Both the position numbers and the translations under genes were made by a program. Of a DNA stretch of 64,000 bases, positions 1 to 11,572 are shown one piece after another. Source of the DNA: Agrostemma githago (lineage: Eukaryota > Streptophyta > Magnoliopsida > Caryophyllales > Caryophyllaceae); contig OY288247.1 in assembly GCA_958450325.1 (NCBI GenBank), forward strand, positions 54,315,701 to 54,379,700, given 5' to 3'. The notes under the pieces are model-generated. The model was not told the origin of the DNA, made no database searches, and worked only from the letters and a program-made list of their open reading frames with translations. Within the stretch, counting starts at the first letter, position 1. The number at the start of each line of letters is the position of its first letter.

Positions 1-414
1 CCACAAAAAGTCTACTCACACATATCTAAACAAACATTAACATAAACAAGAGAAATCAACATAAACAACAAAATATAAATAATGAAACTAGTGAAAACTA
101 TGAACAATGAACAATACAATGAACAAAGATTAAAACTTGAATGAATAAACAAGATTAAGAGAAGGGAAAAGAGATTATACCAAACTAGAAGATGAAAAGA
201 GGAATGAAAAACTTGCATAGAAGAGAAAACCCAAATACATCTACGAAGGTTGTCAATCTTGGTAGAGATCTTCAAGATTTCAATTAATACAAGGATAATC
301 TAAGATTAAGGATAAACTAAAGACTAATCTACACTAATCTATTCTAATCTATGCTAAACTAGTCTGGGGTTTATGGGTAACGAAGAACATAAGCTTAGAT
401 TACAAGAGGGAGGG

Positions 415-422
415 TATATATA
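415..422 (-). promoter_or_regulatory. TATA box of family-1 LTR
   Basis: TATATATA, about 60 bp downstream (minus-strand sense) of the palindrome cluster. It is present at the same place in the other two family-1 LTRs (6688-6695 and 42723-42734). Confidence 0.55.
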
Positions 423-479
423 GGGTTACAAGAGGAAAGAAGAAGAAAAGAAGCAAAAGCGGGCTGCAGTTGGGCCATC

Positions 480-640
480 CCATCCGGGACGAGATGGTCC
501 CGACCGGGACGGGGTGATCCCGACCGGGACGGGGTGATCCCGACCGGGACGGGGTGATCCCGACCGGGACGGACCCAAAACAGACCCTTCGCATTTTGTG
601 CACCTCATCCCGGACGGGATGAGGTCCTTCCCGATGGAGA
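480..640. repeat. Palindromic 20-bp tandem array in family-1 U3
   Basis: The unit is GGGGTGATCCCGACCGGGAC. Each copy holds the perfect 12-bp palindrome core TCCCGACCGGGA or a close variant. About five units sit at 481-577, and a further inverted pair (atcCCGGACGGGat) lies near 607-622. The partner LTR at 6275-7214 has two units fewer. Confidence 0.85.
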
Positions 641-981
641 TGGGTCTTGTAGGCCTCCAATATGATCTTTAAGGTCCCTCCTTGCTTCTCATGGGCTTCT
701 CATCGATTCTCGGGGCTCGGGATCGAGTCTAAGGGGCTCGGGAATGGGTCCCAAGGTCTCGGGATCGAATCCAAGGCACCGAGTGATCGTTCTTTCTCTT
801 CGCTGGCTCCAAAAGTGTATGAAACGAGTCAGAATCGTTCCAATTCTCCATGAATGGCCTTGGGAACCTAAAACGAACTAGAAGAAGCATAAGTAGCCCA
901 GAAACCGCTCGCAAGGAGCGATTCCACAAGAGAAACGGGGACCAAACACAAGAAAATAGGCACTACAAACTACACATATCA

Positions 982-995
982 ACTCCCCCACACTT
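982..995 (-). other. Polypurine tract of family-1 element
   Basis: The plus-strand ACTCCCCCACACTT reads as a G-rich tract on the minus strand ending exactly at the 3' LTR start. It is the expected primer for plus-strand DNA synthesis. Confidence 0.7.
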
Positions 996-3504
996 AACCC
1001 TTACTCGCCCTCGAGTAAGCACAAACTAACTAAAAGAACTACACTACTAGCCGAGCGGGTATTAGCGCACCCTACGCCCTTTTAACTCACGCGAGAACAC
1101 TTAGAGGACAAGTGCTCTCCGCAAGGCAAGTGGGGTCTTGCGACAAAACTGTGGATGCAACCGGACACGGAAACACACAAACAAACAAACACCAAACGAC
1201 TGCATCCAAGACAAAACAAATACCGCTTCCCTCAACAAAGCGGTGAAATAGACACCGGCTAAGGACTCAAGGCAAGTGACAACGTTCCCAAGCTAGCAAT
1301 ACAAACCGAAATGGACCAAACCCAAACAGTATGACGACAAAGCAATAAAAATGTTGGTAACTTACCTAGGTTCCTCCTAACCTTCTAAGAACGTACTACG
1401 GGACGATCGGCGGGATGGAAAAGGATGAACCACGGTGTTAGTCGACACTGTAGGTAAGTGAGACCCCGCCCCCATTAGCGATGAGCCAAGAGGGTCATCC
1501 CATGCCTAAAATCGCCCAACTAGTCCAAGTAAAAAGGTGGATATGATTGAAAAATGAGGGAAGACCGACCATTACCGCTATCATCCTTCCTAGGGACTCG
1601 GTCCTTTGGTAGGCTCTTCACGGTAACGATCAGAAAAAGGCTTATTTTGAGAGGGTGAGAATCTTTTTGTGAGACGGTTTTCTTTTGTCATTTTCTTTCT
1701 TTTGCATTTTTGCTTCTTGTGTTGCTATGCCATTTCTTTTTCATCTTTTGTATTTTCTTTTTGGCTTTTTGTGCCTTTTCTTTTTCTTCAATCTGTTCTT
1801 TCTTTCATTTTCTTTCTTTTTCTTTTCTTTGCCCTTTTGGCTAGATATGAGTGTAGGCATTTCTTTTTGCAACTAAGAAAGAGAGATTTCAACATATTGC
1901 AACTTTATTTTGTGGATATGTGTAGGAGATAGGGAAATGGGTGAGTCGGGGAGCGTCCTTCCCTTCAAACCCACAAAAAGGGGAGAAACTTGGACTAGTC
2001 AAACAATTCTGAACACGGTCACCTAAGGAACGGGACTCGGCAACCAAGGCCTTTTCACACCGTGGGTGGTCATAATGGTCAAATGCAAATCCCGTAGTAA
2101 ATCTCTAGTAAGCTAGGTGGACTCAAGGTAAGGGACCAACGAAACTATTGATTTAGGGTCATTCTACAAGACTAAAGTCCAAGACTTGATTTACATCACT
2201 AGGAAGGGAAAGTAAACACTTGCACACTAGTCTCAAAACCGGGTTTTCGAAAACCTTTTTACACACTAGACACAAACACAAGACACAACAAGGACGAAAG
2301 GAAATGAGACACACACAACAAAACAAAACATAATAAGAGGAAAGAAAATAAATATAAAAACAAAATAAACACCACCCCGAAACATCCAAACAAGTTACCA
2401 CAACCACCACAAATTTCAACAAGCTCCACCCGAGCACACATCATCACAATTCTCCTCCAAACTTCACAAGAAACAAAGAGGAAAAGAGATAGAATGACGT
2501 TACTGGTTGTCTTGAGCTTTCCGAAAATTACGGCGATTAAGGAACCTATAGGGAAAAAGGGCAAACACACACACAAAACACAAAAACACGACACAAAGAC
2601 ACAAAAGAAAAAGACAAAAAGTAAAAATCTTTTTGATTTTCGTGAATTTTTTTCAAATTTTTAGGGTTTTTAAAGATTTTTCGAAAAAACTACGAAAATA
2701 AAACTAACTACGATAGAATATCGCTCCCCCACACTTAAACCGAGCAATGTCCTCATGCTCGACCGTAGTGTATGGAGACACTAAAAAGGAAAGAAACTAC
2801 GAAAATAAAGCTAAAAATCAAAAAGAAAAGCGGAGAAAAGGGTAGAATGTGTCCGGCCGGGGTGTAGTCAAGTCACCATGGGCCGAGACGAGAAAAGATA
2901 TGGATGGGGGAAGAGATAAAAAAGAAAGAAATAAAAGGAAAATGGGAGGGGAGGACTAGGTGTAATCAAGTCACCTAGCCCGGATTCCGCCCAAATCCGA
3001 CTAAATCCTACAAAAGGGTAAAAATATTGTAAATTTGGATTTTGAAATGACTCTCGATGTAGTCACGTCATCGAGAGTCGGGAGCAACAATTACCAAGGC
3101 CCCGAGGGCCACCATGACACAAATGATAAGGGGAAGGGGAACTAACAAAAGAAGACAAGCAATAAAAGACGGAAAAGAAAGGATAGTTGCCGTACCATGC
3201 GGTTAGCAACTCACTCGCTCCATCGTCTCATAGGTCGGTATCGGCACGTAGCTTGTCTTTGTCATTGCTATTCCTCTTCCTTCTCAATAAGGCCGCATGG
3301 TTAAAGTACAAAGGTATAAGGAGGTGGGATTTGATGTGAAAGTCAGTGTAAAGTGAAGAGAAAAAGAAGTGAATGTGTGTATATGAAGTGTAGGGGTCGT
3401 ATGATAAGGGCAAGGATAGGTATAGAGGTTAGGAGGTTGGGAGGGGGTATAAAATGGTTGGGTGGGCTCGAATGACAAAGAAAAGGCCAAAAGAAGGAGC
3501 ATGG
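996..3504 (-). other. Non-coding tail of family-1 internal region
   Basis: No supportable gene is present. The region holds a long pyrimidine-rich stretch (about 1670-1850, purine-rich on the element's sense strand), A/C-rich sequence around 2260-2620, and short dispersed pieces. Short ORFs here are by-products of biased composition. Confidence 0.6.
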
Positions 3505-3692
3505 CATCATCCCGGTCGGGATGGATGGTCCCGGTCGGGATGACACACCCGTCCCGGTCGGGAAGCTCCCATCGCGGTCGGGATGACACTCTAGAAAACC
3601 CAATTTTTGGTACACTCATCCCGATCGGGATGACATCCTTCACGGTCGGGATGGTTCATCCTTCCCGGACGGGATGCACTCTTCTCGGCCGG
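3505..3692. repeat. Second palindrome cluster inside family-1 element
   Basis: About eight copies of TCCCGGTCGGGA-type palindromes (variants TCCCGATCGGGA, CTCGGCCGGGAA) at irregular 20-40 bp spacing. They are related in design, but not in exact unit, to the LTR array. A TATA-like TTTTATA (minus strand) lies about 65 bp further on (about 3437-3444), echoing the LTR layout. Confidence 0.75.
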
Positions 3693-4037
3693 GAAGAGTC
3701 CTCTAACCCTCTATAACCCCAAAAGCTTGTCCAAAGCTTCAAAAACCGACTCCCTTGCTCACAATCCAAGCTCTAACAATGACCACTCCTCTCTAGCATG
3801 CATCTTCCCTTCACACCTACCAAATAAGCTCAAACACATTCATCAAAATCCCTCCCTCACATTGCTCATCAAAAATTCCAAGATTACAAGGATCCCACAA
3901 ATCAAACGAATCCTAGAAACAAAAATATAAATAACACAATTACAAACACAAGAACTCTAAAGAAGAAAGAAGGAGAATATACAACATGACGGTTCTTTAG
4001 GGACTCCGTCAAACCGAGGATGGTGGACTCTCATTCT

Positions 4038-5360
4038 TCAACCATAGCCCTCAAGGGCTTGGAGGAGCAAGTCAAACGCACGACCGACATCGTAATGAAG
4101 GCCTAAAGAGCGCCCAAGCCAAGCTATCCTCCACGGCCTCCAAGGTGGAGGCAAGAAGTGGTAATCCAACGACCCAACGTCATCTTGCATGTTGTCTCCG
4201 TGGTCTATCCATCCTACAAGCCTTACCGATCTCTTCCTCCCTAAGCATCGTCTCCTAGCACAACCAAAGCTCAAAATTCTAGCACAAGTGTCGAAAGGGA
4301 GCTTAACCGTCTTCTTATCATCAAGCAAACCCAAGTCATCAACAACTTCCGGCCCAATATCTTCAAATCCTAAAACATCGTTCTTCCCCATATCATCAAT
4401 AAGAAGAGATTTGAAACTCAAGCAAGCGGTTTCAACCTCCTCTAAACCAAGATCCAAATTACACACAAGGGGTTCACAATGTTTCATTGGATTGTCACAT
4501 ATGGGCGACTTGATTTCTTCATTCATGTCCTATGACTTCACAACACTTATCATCTTACTCAACTCATCCCAAAGTTCAACATCCTCAACAATAGTCTCAC
4601 AAGAAGCGGCATGAAGCTCAAGAGGAGGGCAAGCGGTGGGGATTGAACGTTCAACAAGTATAGAGGGGGTAGACTCTTGACTTTCCTCTATTATATCGGT
4701 GTTTTCATCAATGAAACTCTTCAAATTCCCACTATCATCACCCAATTCTTCACCAAAAACTCCTCCATCAAGGATTATCTCCTCTTTCGCCTCTTATAGG
4801 GTAGACGATTGAGGTACTTCAAAGGAAATTTCGCTACCAAAAGGACCTTCATCGGCGGCTTCGTGATTAGGTTGCTCCCTTTGCTCAAGTGAGCACCCTT
4901 CATCGAGTTGCGATGTTGGGGATAAAAACATTACGTTTTTAACCGATAACGCATTTAATCGAGCATCCATCGCCTCGGATTCCCTTCGACAATGGGCCAA
5001 GAATTTCTGCATTTGAATGGCCATTTCTTGTTGGCTCCTTTGAAATTGAAGAAATGATTGATATAACTCCAAGTTGGGCGTTCGGTGGTCATTGGGGTTT
5101 TGGAGTGCTACTTGTAAACCTTGATGATGCCCAAGTGGTGGGGCATCATATTGTGAGTAGTGAGGTTGAGGTGATTGGTGATACGGTGGGTTTTGGGGAA
5201 ATTGGCTTCCATATCCTTGAAGCTCATACCCACGGGTTTCTTGATTACCAAATGAAGCTTGGTGGTAGCTCGGAGACATCACGACATAGTCTCGATTCAT
5301 GGGGGAAGAGGAGTAGCTTGTTACGGCTTCTATGGGTGGGGAGTTTAGATCAAACCTCAT
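4038..5360 (-). pseudogene. Only sizeable ORF of the family-1 element, two in-frame stops
   Basis: One reading frame runs from an ATG at 5360 to 4038 (about 440 codons) and is interrupted only by TAA at 4794-4796 and TAG at 4530-4532. Frame is kept across both stops, so it is one gene with two nonsense changes or readthrough sites. The first 90 residues are rich in Q, P, Y and H. A segment about residues 100-150 is Q/E/R-rich and likely helical. The rest is acidic, then ends with a basic, W-rich stretch. No zinc knuckle, protease or RT motif is visible. I do not recognise the family. It lies where gag would be, 280 bp after the primer site, so a gag-like role is a guess. The mild decay suggests recent activity. 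Confidence 0.6.
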
Positions 5361-5640
5361 GCTATACTCGAAAATCGTGGCTCGTACCTGGTTGAGGACC
5401 TCTTAATCTAGCAACCGTCCGTTAAAGTGGCTCTAAGTTGTAAAGAAGAAGATGGTCACCACCTCTTGGCACAAACTGTAGACTAAGAGCAAACGTGAGA
5501 AGTCTAGTGCTTTTAGGGCACTAGACAAGAAAGAAATAAACTTCACACACACAAGAAGCAAAAGAAAATAAACAAAAAAAAACTACAAAAACGAAGACAA
5601 AATCAAGTAAATAGGGAAAAAAAGTCTAAACTAGCACCGT

Positions 5641-5657
5641 CCCCAGCAACGACGCCA
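5641..5657 (-). other. Primer binding site, tRNA-Asp type
   Basis: The plus strand CCCCAGCAACGACGCCA matches the 3' end of plant tRNA-Asp (CCCCGGCAACGGCGCCA) at all but two positions. It lies three bases from the 5' LTR end, so minus-strand element RNA could pair with that tRNA. Confidence 0.8.
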
Positions 5658-5660
5658 AAT

Positions 5661-7214
5661 TGATGGGAGGGTTTTGTCGTGGATCCCCACCGATCAATAA
5701 AAAACCAACTATTCCTAACACGTAGATAGGGCAAGTTGGGTCGAATCCACGGGGACGGTAAAGAGGTGTCTAGACTAAGGTCTACCCCAAATACAAGACT
5801 AGGTCTCGGGACTAAGCTAATCTAGAACGATAGGAATGGGGGTAAACTATGACTAGAACTAAGCTAAGGACAAAGAATAAGGAAAGAATAGGGTTAGGTC
5901 GGGTTCATAAGTGTAGTAGGATAGTTAGGAGATCGATGGCGCAAGGTTCACCTAGTTACTAAGGATGGTCCGCGCTCTCGCGTCAAGGCCTATGTCCGCA
6001 CTCTCGTGTCAAAGACAAAACCCGAATACTTATGCAAGGTCGGTCCGCGCTCTCGCGTCAAAGACAAAACCCGAATACACAAGAATTCAATCACAAGTCA
6101 ACCACGAAATAAGAAGAAGAAGACTAGCATGAGAAGGATGGCCAATTCTACTCAAACAAGCAATTCAACAAACACATGGAGGGCTCAACATGTAACTAGT
6201 AACAAAAGGATCAACCTTTACCCTCAATCAAACCCTAATCATCCATAATCAACACTTAATCACCCTACTAACCCCACAAAAAGTCTACTCACACATATCT
6301 AAACAAACATTAACATGAACAAGAGAAATCAACATAAACAACAAAATATAAATAACGAAACTAGTGAAAACTATGAACAATGAACAATACAATGAACAAA
6401 GATTAAAACTTGAATGAATAAACAAGATTAAGAGAAGGGAAAAGAGATTATACCAAACTAGAAGATGAAAGGAGGAATGAAAAACTTGCATAGAAGAGAA
6501 AACCCAAATACATATACCAAGGTTGTCAATCTTGGTAGAGATCTTCAAGAATTCAATTAATACAAGGATAATCTAAGATTAAGGATAAACTAAAGACTAA
6601 TCTACACTAATCTATGCTAATCTATGCTAAAGTAGTCTAGGGTTTATGGGTAATGAAGAACATAAGCTTAGATTACAAGAGGGAGGGTATATATAGGGTT
6701 ACAAGAGGAAAGGAGAAGAAAAGAAGCAAAAGCGGGTTGCAGCTGTCCCATCCCGTCCGGGACGGGGTGATCCCGACCGGGACGGCATGGTCCCGACCAG
6801 TAGGGACCCAAAACAGACCCTTCGCATTTTGTGCACCTCATCCCGGACGGAATGAGGTCCTTCCTGACGGGGATGGGTCTTGTAGGCCTCCAATATGATC
6901 TTCAAGGTCCCTCCTTGCTTCTCATGGGCTTCTCATCGATTCTTGGGGCTCGGGATCGAGTCTAAGGGGCTCGGGAATGGGTCCCAAGGTCTCGGAATTG
7001 AATCCAAGGCACCGAGTGATCGTTCCTTTTCTTCGTTGGCTCCAAAAGTGTATGAAACGAGTCGGAATCGTTCCGATTCCCCATGAATGGCCTTGGGAAC
7101 CTGAAACGAACTACAAGAAGCATATGTAGACCAGAAACCGCTCGCAAGGAGCGATTCCACAAGAGAAACGGGGACCAAACACAACAAAATAGGCACTACA
7201 AACTACACTTATCA
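5661..7214 (-). repeat. Family-1 5' LTR, complete (about 1.55 kb)
   Basis: Bounded by TGATAAGTGT (minus, at 7214) and CTCCCATCA (minus, ending at 5661). It is near-identical to 1-981 over their overlap and to the solo LTR at 41643-43249. It holds palindromes at about 6748-6860, a TATA box at 6688-6695 and a small direct repeat (GTCCGCGCTCTCGCGTCAA) at 5967-6076. Confidence 0.9.
6688..6695 (-). promoter_or_regulatory. TATA box of family-1 5' LTR
   Basis: TATATATA on the minus strand, about 60 bp after the palindrome array. It is the likely promoter of the element RNA. Confidence 0.55.
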
Positions 7215-8471
7215 AAACTCAAGGAGATAATATCCTCTCCACCGGTATTAATGCCACCCCAACCGGGCCTGCTTCGGTCATTATACCTAACAACGACCAA
7301 GACAGCCATGGGCGCTATGCTGGCCCGAACTGTCGATTCCGAAGAACGGGCTATTTACTACATCAGTAAAAAGTTCTTGGAATACGAGTGCAAGTATATG
7401 ATGCTCGAAAAGACGTGCTTAACTTTAGTTTGGGCCACTAAAAAGCTCCGACACTATATGCTCAGTCACGAGGTACATGTGCTACCCAAAATGGATCCAA
7501 TCAAGTACTTGTTCGAAAAGCCCATACTTAACGGCCGAATATCCAGGTGGACATTAATGCTGGCTGAGTTCGATATCAAGTTTGTACCTTTAAAAGACAT
7601 CAAAGGCCGGGTAGTCGCGGAGTTCCTTGCCGATGGTCCGGTATCCGAGGAAGGACACACCGATACTTGGGCCTTTCCTGATGAAGACATATTCCATACT
7701 GACACCGAAACATGGGATTTGTATTTTGATGGGGCATCCAACTTTCGAGGATTCGGGGTCGGAATTCTGTTAATCTCACCACAAGGGGAACATACCCCGT
7801 TATCCATTAAGCTAGATTTCGAGGTGACTAACAACGCAGCCGAATATGAAGCGTGCATTCACGGGCTGCAAGCCGCCGCTGATTTAGGAGTAACAAGTCT
7901 CCGGGTCCACGGTGACTCGTCTTTAGTCATTAATCAAGCCCTACAAAAATGGAAAACTCGGAACGTAAATCTCGTGGCTTACCAAGCGCGAGTAAAGATT
8001 CTCGAAAAACAGTTCCAAAAGGTGGAATACATCTATCTACCTCGGGAAGAAAACCAGTTTGCAGATGCTCTTTCAAAATTAGCATCTTTACTGAATATCC
8101 CAGCGCATCTAACTAGCATGCCTATCTGCGTCGAAAGACGATCCGAGCCGGCATATATCAACGCTATTCAAGATATCGAAATAACCGATCCACAACCTTG
8201 GTACCAGGCTATTCTGACCTATTTAACATCGGGAGAATATCCTCCGGGAGCTGAAAACTGGGCCAAGAAAGCCTTGCGAAGGTGGGCCACCCAGTTTATC
8301 CGCAAAGACGATGGACAGTTATATAAGAAGACAGCGCAAGGGGCTCTACTCCTACGCATTGACAAAACACGAGCCGAAAGAGTCATGGCTGAGGTACATG
8401 ATGGTGAAAATGGTCCGCATATGAACGCCCATATGTTGGCCCGAAAAATCACAAGACTCGGATATTATTGA
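7215..8471 (+). pseudogene. R1 pol fragment: RT end, RNase H and archaeal-like RNase H
   Basis: The frame opens in pol directly after the family-1 insertion. The first about 140 codons match the classical RNase H and connection of Ty3/gypsy pol (IYYISK, LVWATKKLRHYM, RWTLMLAEFDI). From 7713 a second RNase H begins, with its acidic residues in YFDGAS, AAEYEA and HGDSSL and a final NQFADALSKLA. This extra aRNH is typical of Tat-clade elements, which degrade RNA in the RNA:DNA hybrid. The stretch to 8471 is the linker to the integrase zinc-binding region. A TGA at 8469-8471 stops the frame, which continues in phase into integrase. Earlier RT motifs lie left of the inserted element and outside the window. 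Confidence 0.9.
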
Positions 8472-9443
8472 AATAGCATGGAAACTGACAGTCAGTTATA
8501 TGTCAAACACTTCCATAACTGTCAGATTTTCGCCAATGTGCAGTATATGCCTTCGTCCCTATTATATTCTATGACGTCACCATGGCCATTCTCGACATGG
8601 GGAATAGATATAATTGGAAAAGTGAACCCTTCCGGGACAGGGGGTCACTGCTTTATTTTAGTGGCTATTGACTATTTCACCAAATGGGTCGAAGCTGAGT
8701 CATACCGGATTTTGAATGCCAAGCATGTGGCTAAATTCATCCAAAACAAGATTATATGTCGATACGGGATTCCGCACGAGTTCATCAGCGATCACGGGAC
8801 CCACTTCCAAGCTGAAACCGCCTCTTTGCTGGAAAAGTATAAGATTCAAAGACATACATCTTCGCCTTACCGTCCCCAAACAAATGGAGCGGTAGAGGCA
8901 GCCAATTAAACGATTGTCACCATACTTAAAAAGATGGCTGAGAATTACCGGGACTGGCCTGAGAAGATACCTTTCTCCTTATGGGGGTATCGGACATAAA
9001 TTCGCACCGCAACCGAATCAACTCCCTATTATCTGACATATGGAATGGAAGCGGTCCAACCAGTTGAGTTAGAAGTACCGTCCCTCATAATTCTGCTCGA
9101 GAGCCAGGTACCTGAAGCAGATTGGGTCCAAGCCCGATATGACTCGCTAGTCCTCTTGGACGAACTGCGATCTCGGGCCCTGAATAATGTTCAGATATAT
9201 CAAAAAAGGATACAACGGGCTTTTAACAAAAGGGTTAGGCCCAGAAATATCAAAGATGGCAATCTAGTCCTAAAATCAGTTCGAGCTTTGCTACCAGTTG
9301 ACCCAAGGGGAAAATTCAAACCCAATTGGGCTAGGCCATACTTAGTAAAGAAAATCCTTTCGGGAGGATCAGTAATGCTAACAGACTTGGACGGGAACGA
9401 ATTCGTCAACCCAACTAACTTGGATCAGTTGAAGCGTTACTAG
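8472..9443 (+). pseudogene. R1 integrase, with in-frame stops
   Basis: It is in the same frame as the preceding pol fragment. The catalytic triad is visible: D in TWGIDIIG, D in FISDHGTHF and E in NGAVEAAN. The zinc-binding C-x2-C is damaged, reading KHFHNC where the family has Cys in place of Phe. Stops occur at 8907-8909 and about 8997-8999 (both TAA). The C-terminal domain (KFKPNWARPYLVKK, then a D/N-rich end) is intact to the natural stop at 9443. Integrase would insert the cDNA into the genome. With three nonsense changes in pol this copy is dead. Confidence 0.9.
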
Positions 9444-9607
9444 CCTTAAGATCCTACCTCAATGTCATTTGCAAAATTTAGAAAAAAATTTCTTTTTATA
9501 TGTTTTCAAAATTTTAAGCAAGTCAATAAGTTAGGATTACTTATCCTATCGTCACACATCTTGAATTAATAATCTTGATGTATTTCGAAAATTGCAAAAA
9601 TAATTCT

Positions 9608-9674
9608 GAACTACGGAAGGTTTGATTCCATTAATTATGGATACGTAGGCAACCCCTCAAAAGGGTTCAACCAC
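9608..9674 (+). other. Conserved three-way-junction RNA motif, copy in R1
   Basis: It starts GAACTACGG. The outer stem is GGTT (9619-9622) with AACC (9669-9672). Hairpin 1 is TCCAT (9627-9631) with ATGGA (9637-9641), loop TAATT. The linker TACGTAGGC follows. Hairpin 2 is AACCC (9651-9655) with GGGTT (9663-9667). Equivalent positions in R2 (25272) and R3 (51389) keep the pairing with different bases. It lies 165 bp after the pol stop. The function is unknown. Confidence 0.6.
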
Positions 9675-9836
9675 TGCAATAACGAGAATACGGGAGCGGT
9701 ATTCACTAATATGTCTTTTATTATTAAAAAACCGATAAATTCGGGAATTTCAAAAAAAAACATCACAAAAAAAAACGAATAACAAAAATCACACCACAAA
9801 AATAATAGTAGTACTTAAATAATAAAAATTAGGAGA

Positions 9837-11447
9837 CTACTCTTGCATTTTTTCTTTCCCCTTATCTTTCGGAGGCGAACGTTCCATAATCACAAGGGGA
9901 ATTTCCTTTGCCCGAACCCGTTTCTTTGACAACGGGTCTTCTGCCATTGTCACTGGCCTAAGCCGAGCCTTTACGTGCTCGGGTAGCCTGTCTCGAGGAC
10001 CAAGTCGGTCCTGAACCCTTAACTTTGGGCCGAGTCTCCTTTCCAGGTCTGTTTGGGGGCTCACTTTCCCCCGTGCACCCTTAGTACTGGACCCTTCAGT
10101 CTGAGTCCTAGATTTCCCTTTCTGACTTGCCGGAGTAACGCCCTCGTCAAAAAAGCTTCTATTATCTTTAGCTTGTTCTCGACGCAACAGGTCGAAAGCC
10201 TCATCAAACTTCAAGGCAGTTCGGGCTTTAGCAGAATCAGCCCTGGTCCATTTCACATAAGAATCAGATACCCAGATCGAATGAGGAGTCTTGGGAACAG
10301 ACCAAGTAGCACGGGTATACCACCTTTGCATCAAAGTGTCACACATTACGTCCGTTAGCTGAGTTGATTCACTCACGATTGCCTCGATTTCCGGGATTCT
10401 TTGGGCCCGACCATATTGCCTAAGTATGTGATCGGGGAAGAGGTGAATTGTTTGTCTAAAAGATAGGATCATCTGATACCGAGCCCTATCTCGGGATTCT
10501 AAACCGGTCCGGACATAGATGGGCCACCAGGGTAAGGTCCAGCGGATCAATGGGCCTTCTTGGAAAGACAGCACTTCGTCCCAGTATTTTTGAGTATTGA
10601 GGCGAGAAAAGTCAACGGTCCGTCTCCTCGTCATCACCTGATTGGGGCGGTATCGGCTTACGTCTAGGGGAGGGTCCACGATCGATAATCTTTCGAATAG
10701 CCAAAGCTGAAAAATCATAAAAAATCAAAAACCGCGAAAAGTTGAAAAAAACCGCGTCATAAAAAAAATCGAGAAAAACCGGAAAAGCCGGAAAAGCCGG
10801 AAAATTACAAAAAAAAAAAAAAAAAATCTATATACCTATAAAAGACGGGTACTCCCAGTCAACCGGGTTGACGGATCTCTTTTGCGATTATCCAAACCAT
10901 GGATAATCTCTCCTGTAATCAGCAAGCTGGGCTGTGCTCCGTTTCCATCAGGTCAGCCACAGTGAAAAGTCGGACGTGACCCATGCAAGATAATAAATCC
11001 ATATGACCTATGAAGGCGTAAACATGGAGCATACAGAAAGTAAAGGCCCTACGGCTATGGACCGGCCTGACCCGGACGTCATCTGGGTTCATAAATTTTT
11101 CAGCCAAATCGATCAAAGAAACGGTATCTCCCTCCAACATACGAGATATCTCCATATGAGAAAGCCCTAAAACTTCCCGTAGCTTCCTCCTTGGATCATG
11201 AACTGAAAAGGGGATAGCAGGGCGGAGTATGGGATTTCATCCTCCTACAGCAGCAATTTCCTCAAGGATAGGACAGATTTCGCGGAAAACCAAAGACATG
11301 ATAAGTGTCATCCCAATAGGACAGACAAACATCCAAAAAGTGACGGTCTACTTGCATCTGGCGGATCGTAAATAATTGGATAACACCATTCTGATTCAGA
11401 ATGACTTTATCTGCATCTCTGAAAAATCGGGACCAATCCTGCAGCAT
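9837..11447 (-). pseudogene. R1 antisense gene: plant mobile domain (PMD)-like protein
   Basis: It lies antisense to pol, between pol and the 3' LTR, as known for Retand-type extra ORFs. It begins with an ATG at 11447. PMD-like motifs are YHVF (near 11290), then a region to 10925, EIIHGLDNRKR near 10880, and LWLFERL...VDPP from 10706. A likely intron runs from a GTATAT donor at 10835 to a TTTTTCAG acceptor ending at 10707. The last exon (10706-9837) is open and ends in a basic, K/R-rich tail that could bind nucleic acid or act as a nuclear signal. Breaks are a one-base shift near 11275, TGA near 11237, a shift near 10925, and a TAG just before the donor. The PMD is related to host MAIL1/MAIN-type proteins. 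Its role in retrotransposons is not known. Confidence 0.7.
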
Positions 11448-11572
11448 TCCAATTAATCGATCGATTCCCTTAATTGGATTTCTAAAAAGAAGAATAAATT
11501 TCTGAAGGCTTGTTTCTCTTTAAGAAGGAAGGGAGTTGTGAGAATTATGAAAAATTGTGAGCAAGGAAAGGG

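Larger units (their letters stand above)
1..981 (-). repeat. Family-1 3' LTR, partial
   Basis: Window base 1 aligns with about 6275 of the other LTR, and 981 with 7214. The segment is about 40 bp longer than its partner, nearly all from extra copies of a 20-bp palindromic unit near 500-580. It contains the U3 start (at 981), the palindromes and a TATA box. Confidence 0.85.
1..7214 (-). mobile_element. Family-1 non-autonomous LTR retrotransposon (left end outside the window)
   Basis: Two direct copies of one LTR (1-981 partial, 5661-7214 complete) flank a 4.7 kb internal region. The orientation is minus: next to the right LTR (5641-5657) lies a sequence nearly matching a tRNA-Asp 3' end, and next to the left LTR (982-995) lies a C-rich stretch that is a G-rich polypurine tract on the minus strand. 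The LTR reads TGATA...CATCA on the minus strand. No protease, RT, RNase H or integrase is visible inside, only one broken ORF, so the element must have been moved in trans. It interrupts the pol frame of the Retand-like element that resumes at 7215. The left target site duplicate lies outside the window. Confidence 0.85.

Noticed and set aside
480..640. CRISPR-like array of palindromic repeats
   Set aside because: Plant LTR sequence; spacers are not unique and the array is a 20-bp minisatellite without cas genes.
400..660. ORFs with GDHPVPVG-like repeats
   Set aside because: Translation of the palindromic 20-bp units; present in any frame and not conserved between LTRs.
3284..3716. ORFs of 84-119 codons on both strands
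   Set aside because: They overlap the internal palindrome cluster, where symmetry creates open frames on both strands.
5641..5657. Fragment of a tRNA-Asp gene
   Set aside because: Only the last 17 bases match, and its place next to an LTR end marks it as a primer binding site.
9608..9674. tRNA gene (GGTTTGATTCC resembles a B box)
   Set aside because: No acceptor stem, anticodon arm or A box; base changes between the three copies support a different fold.
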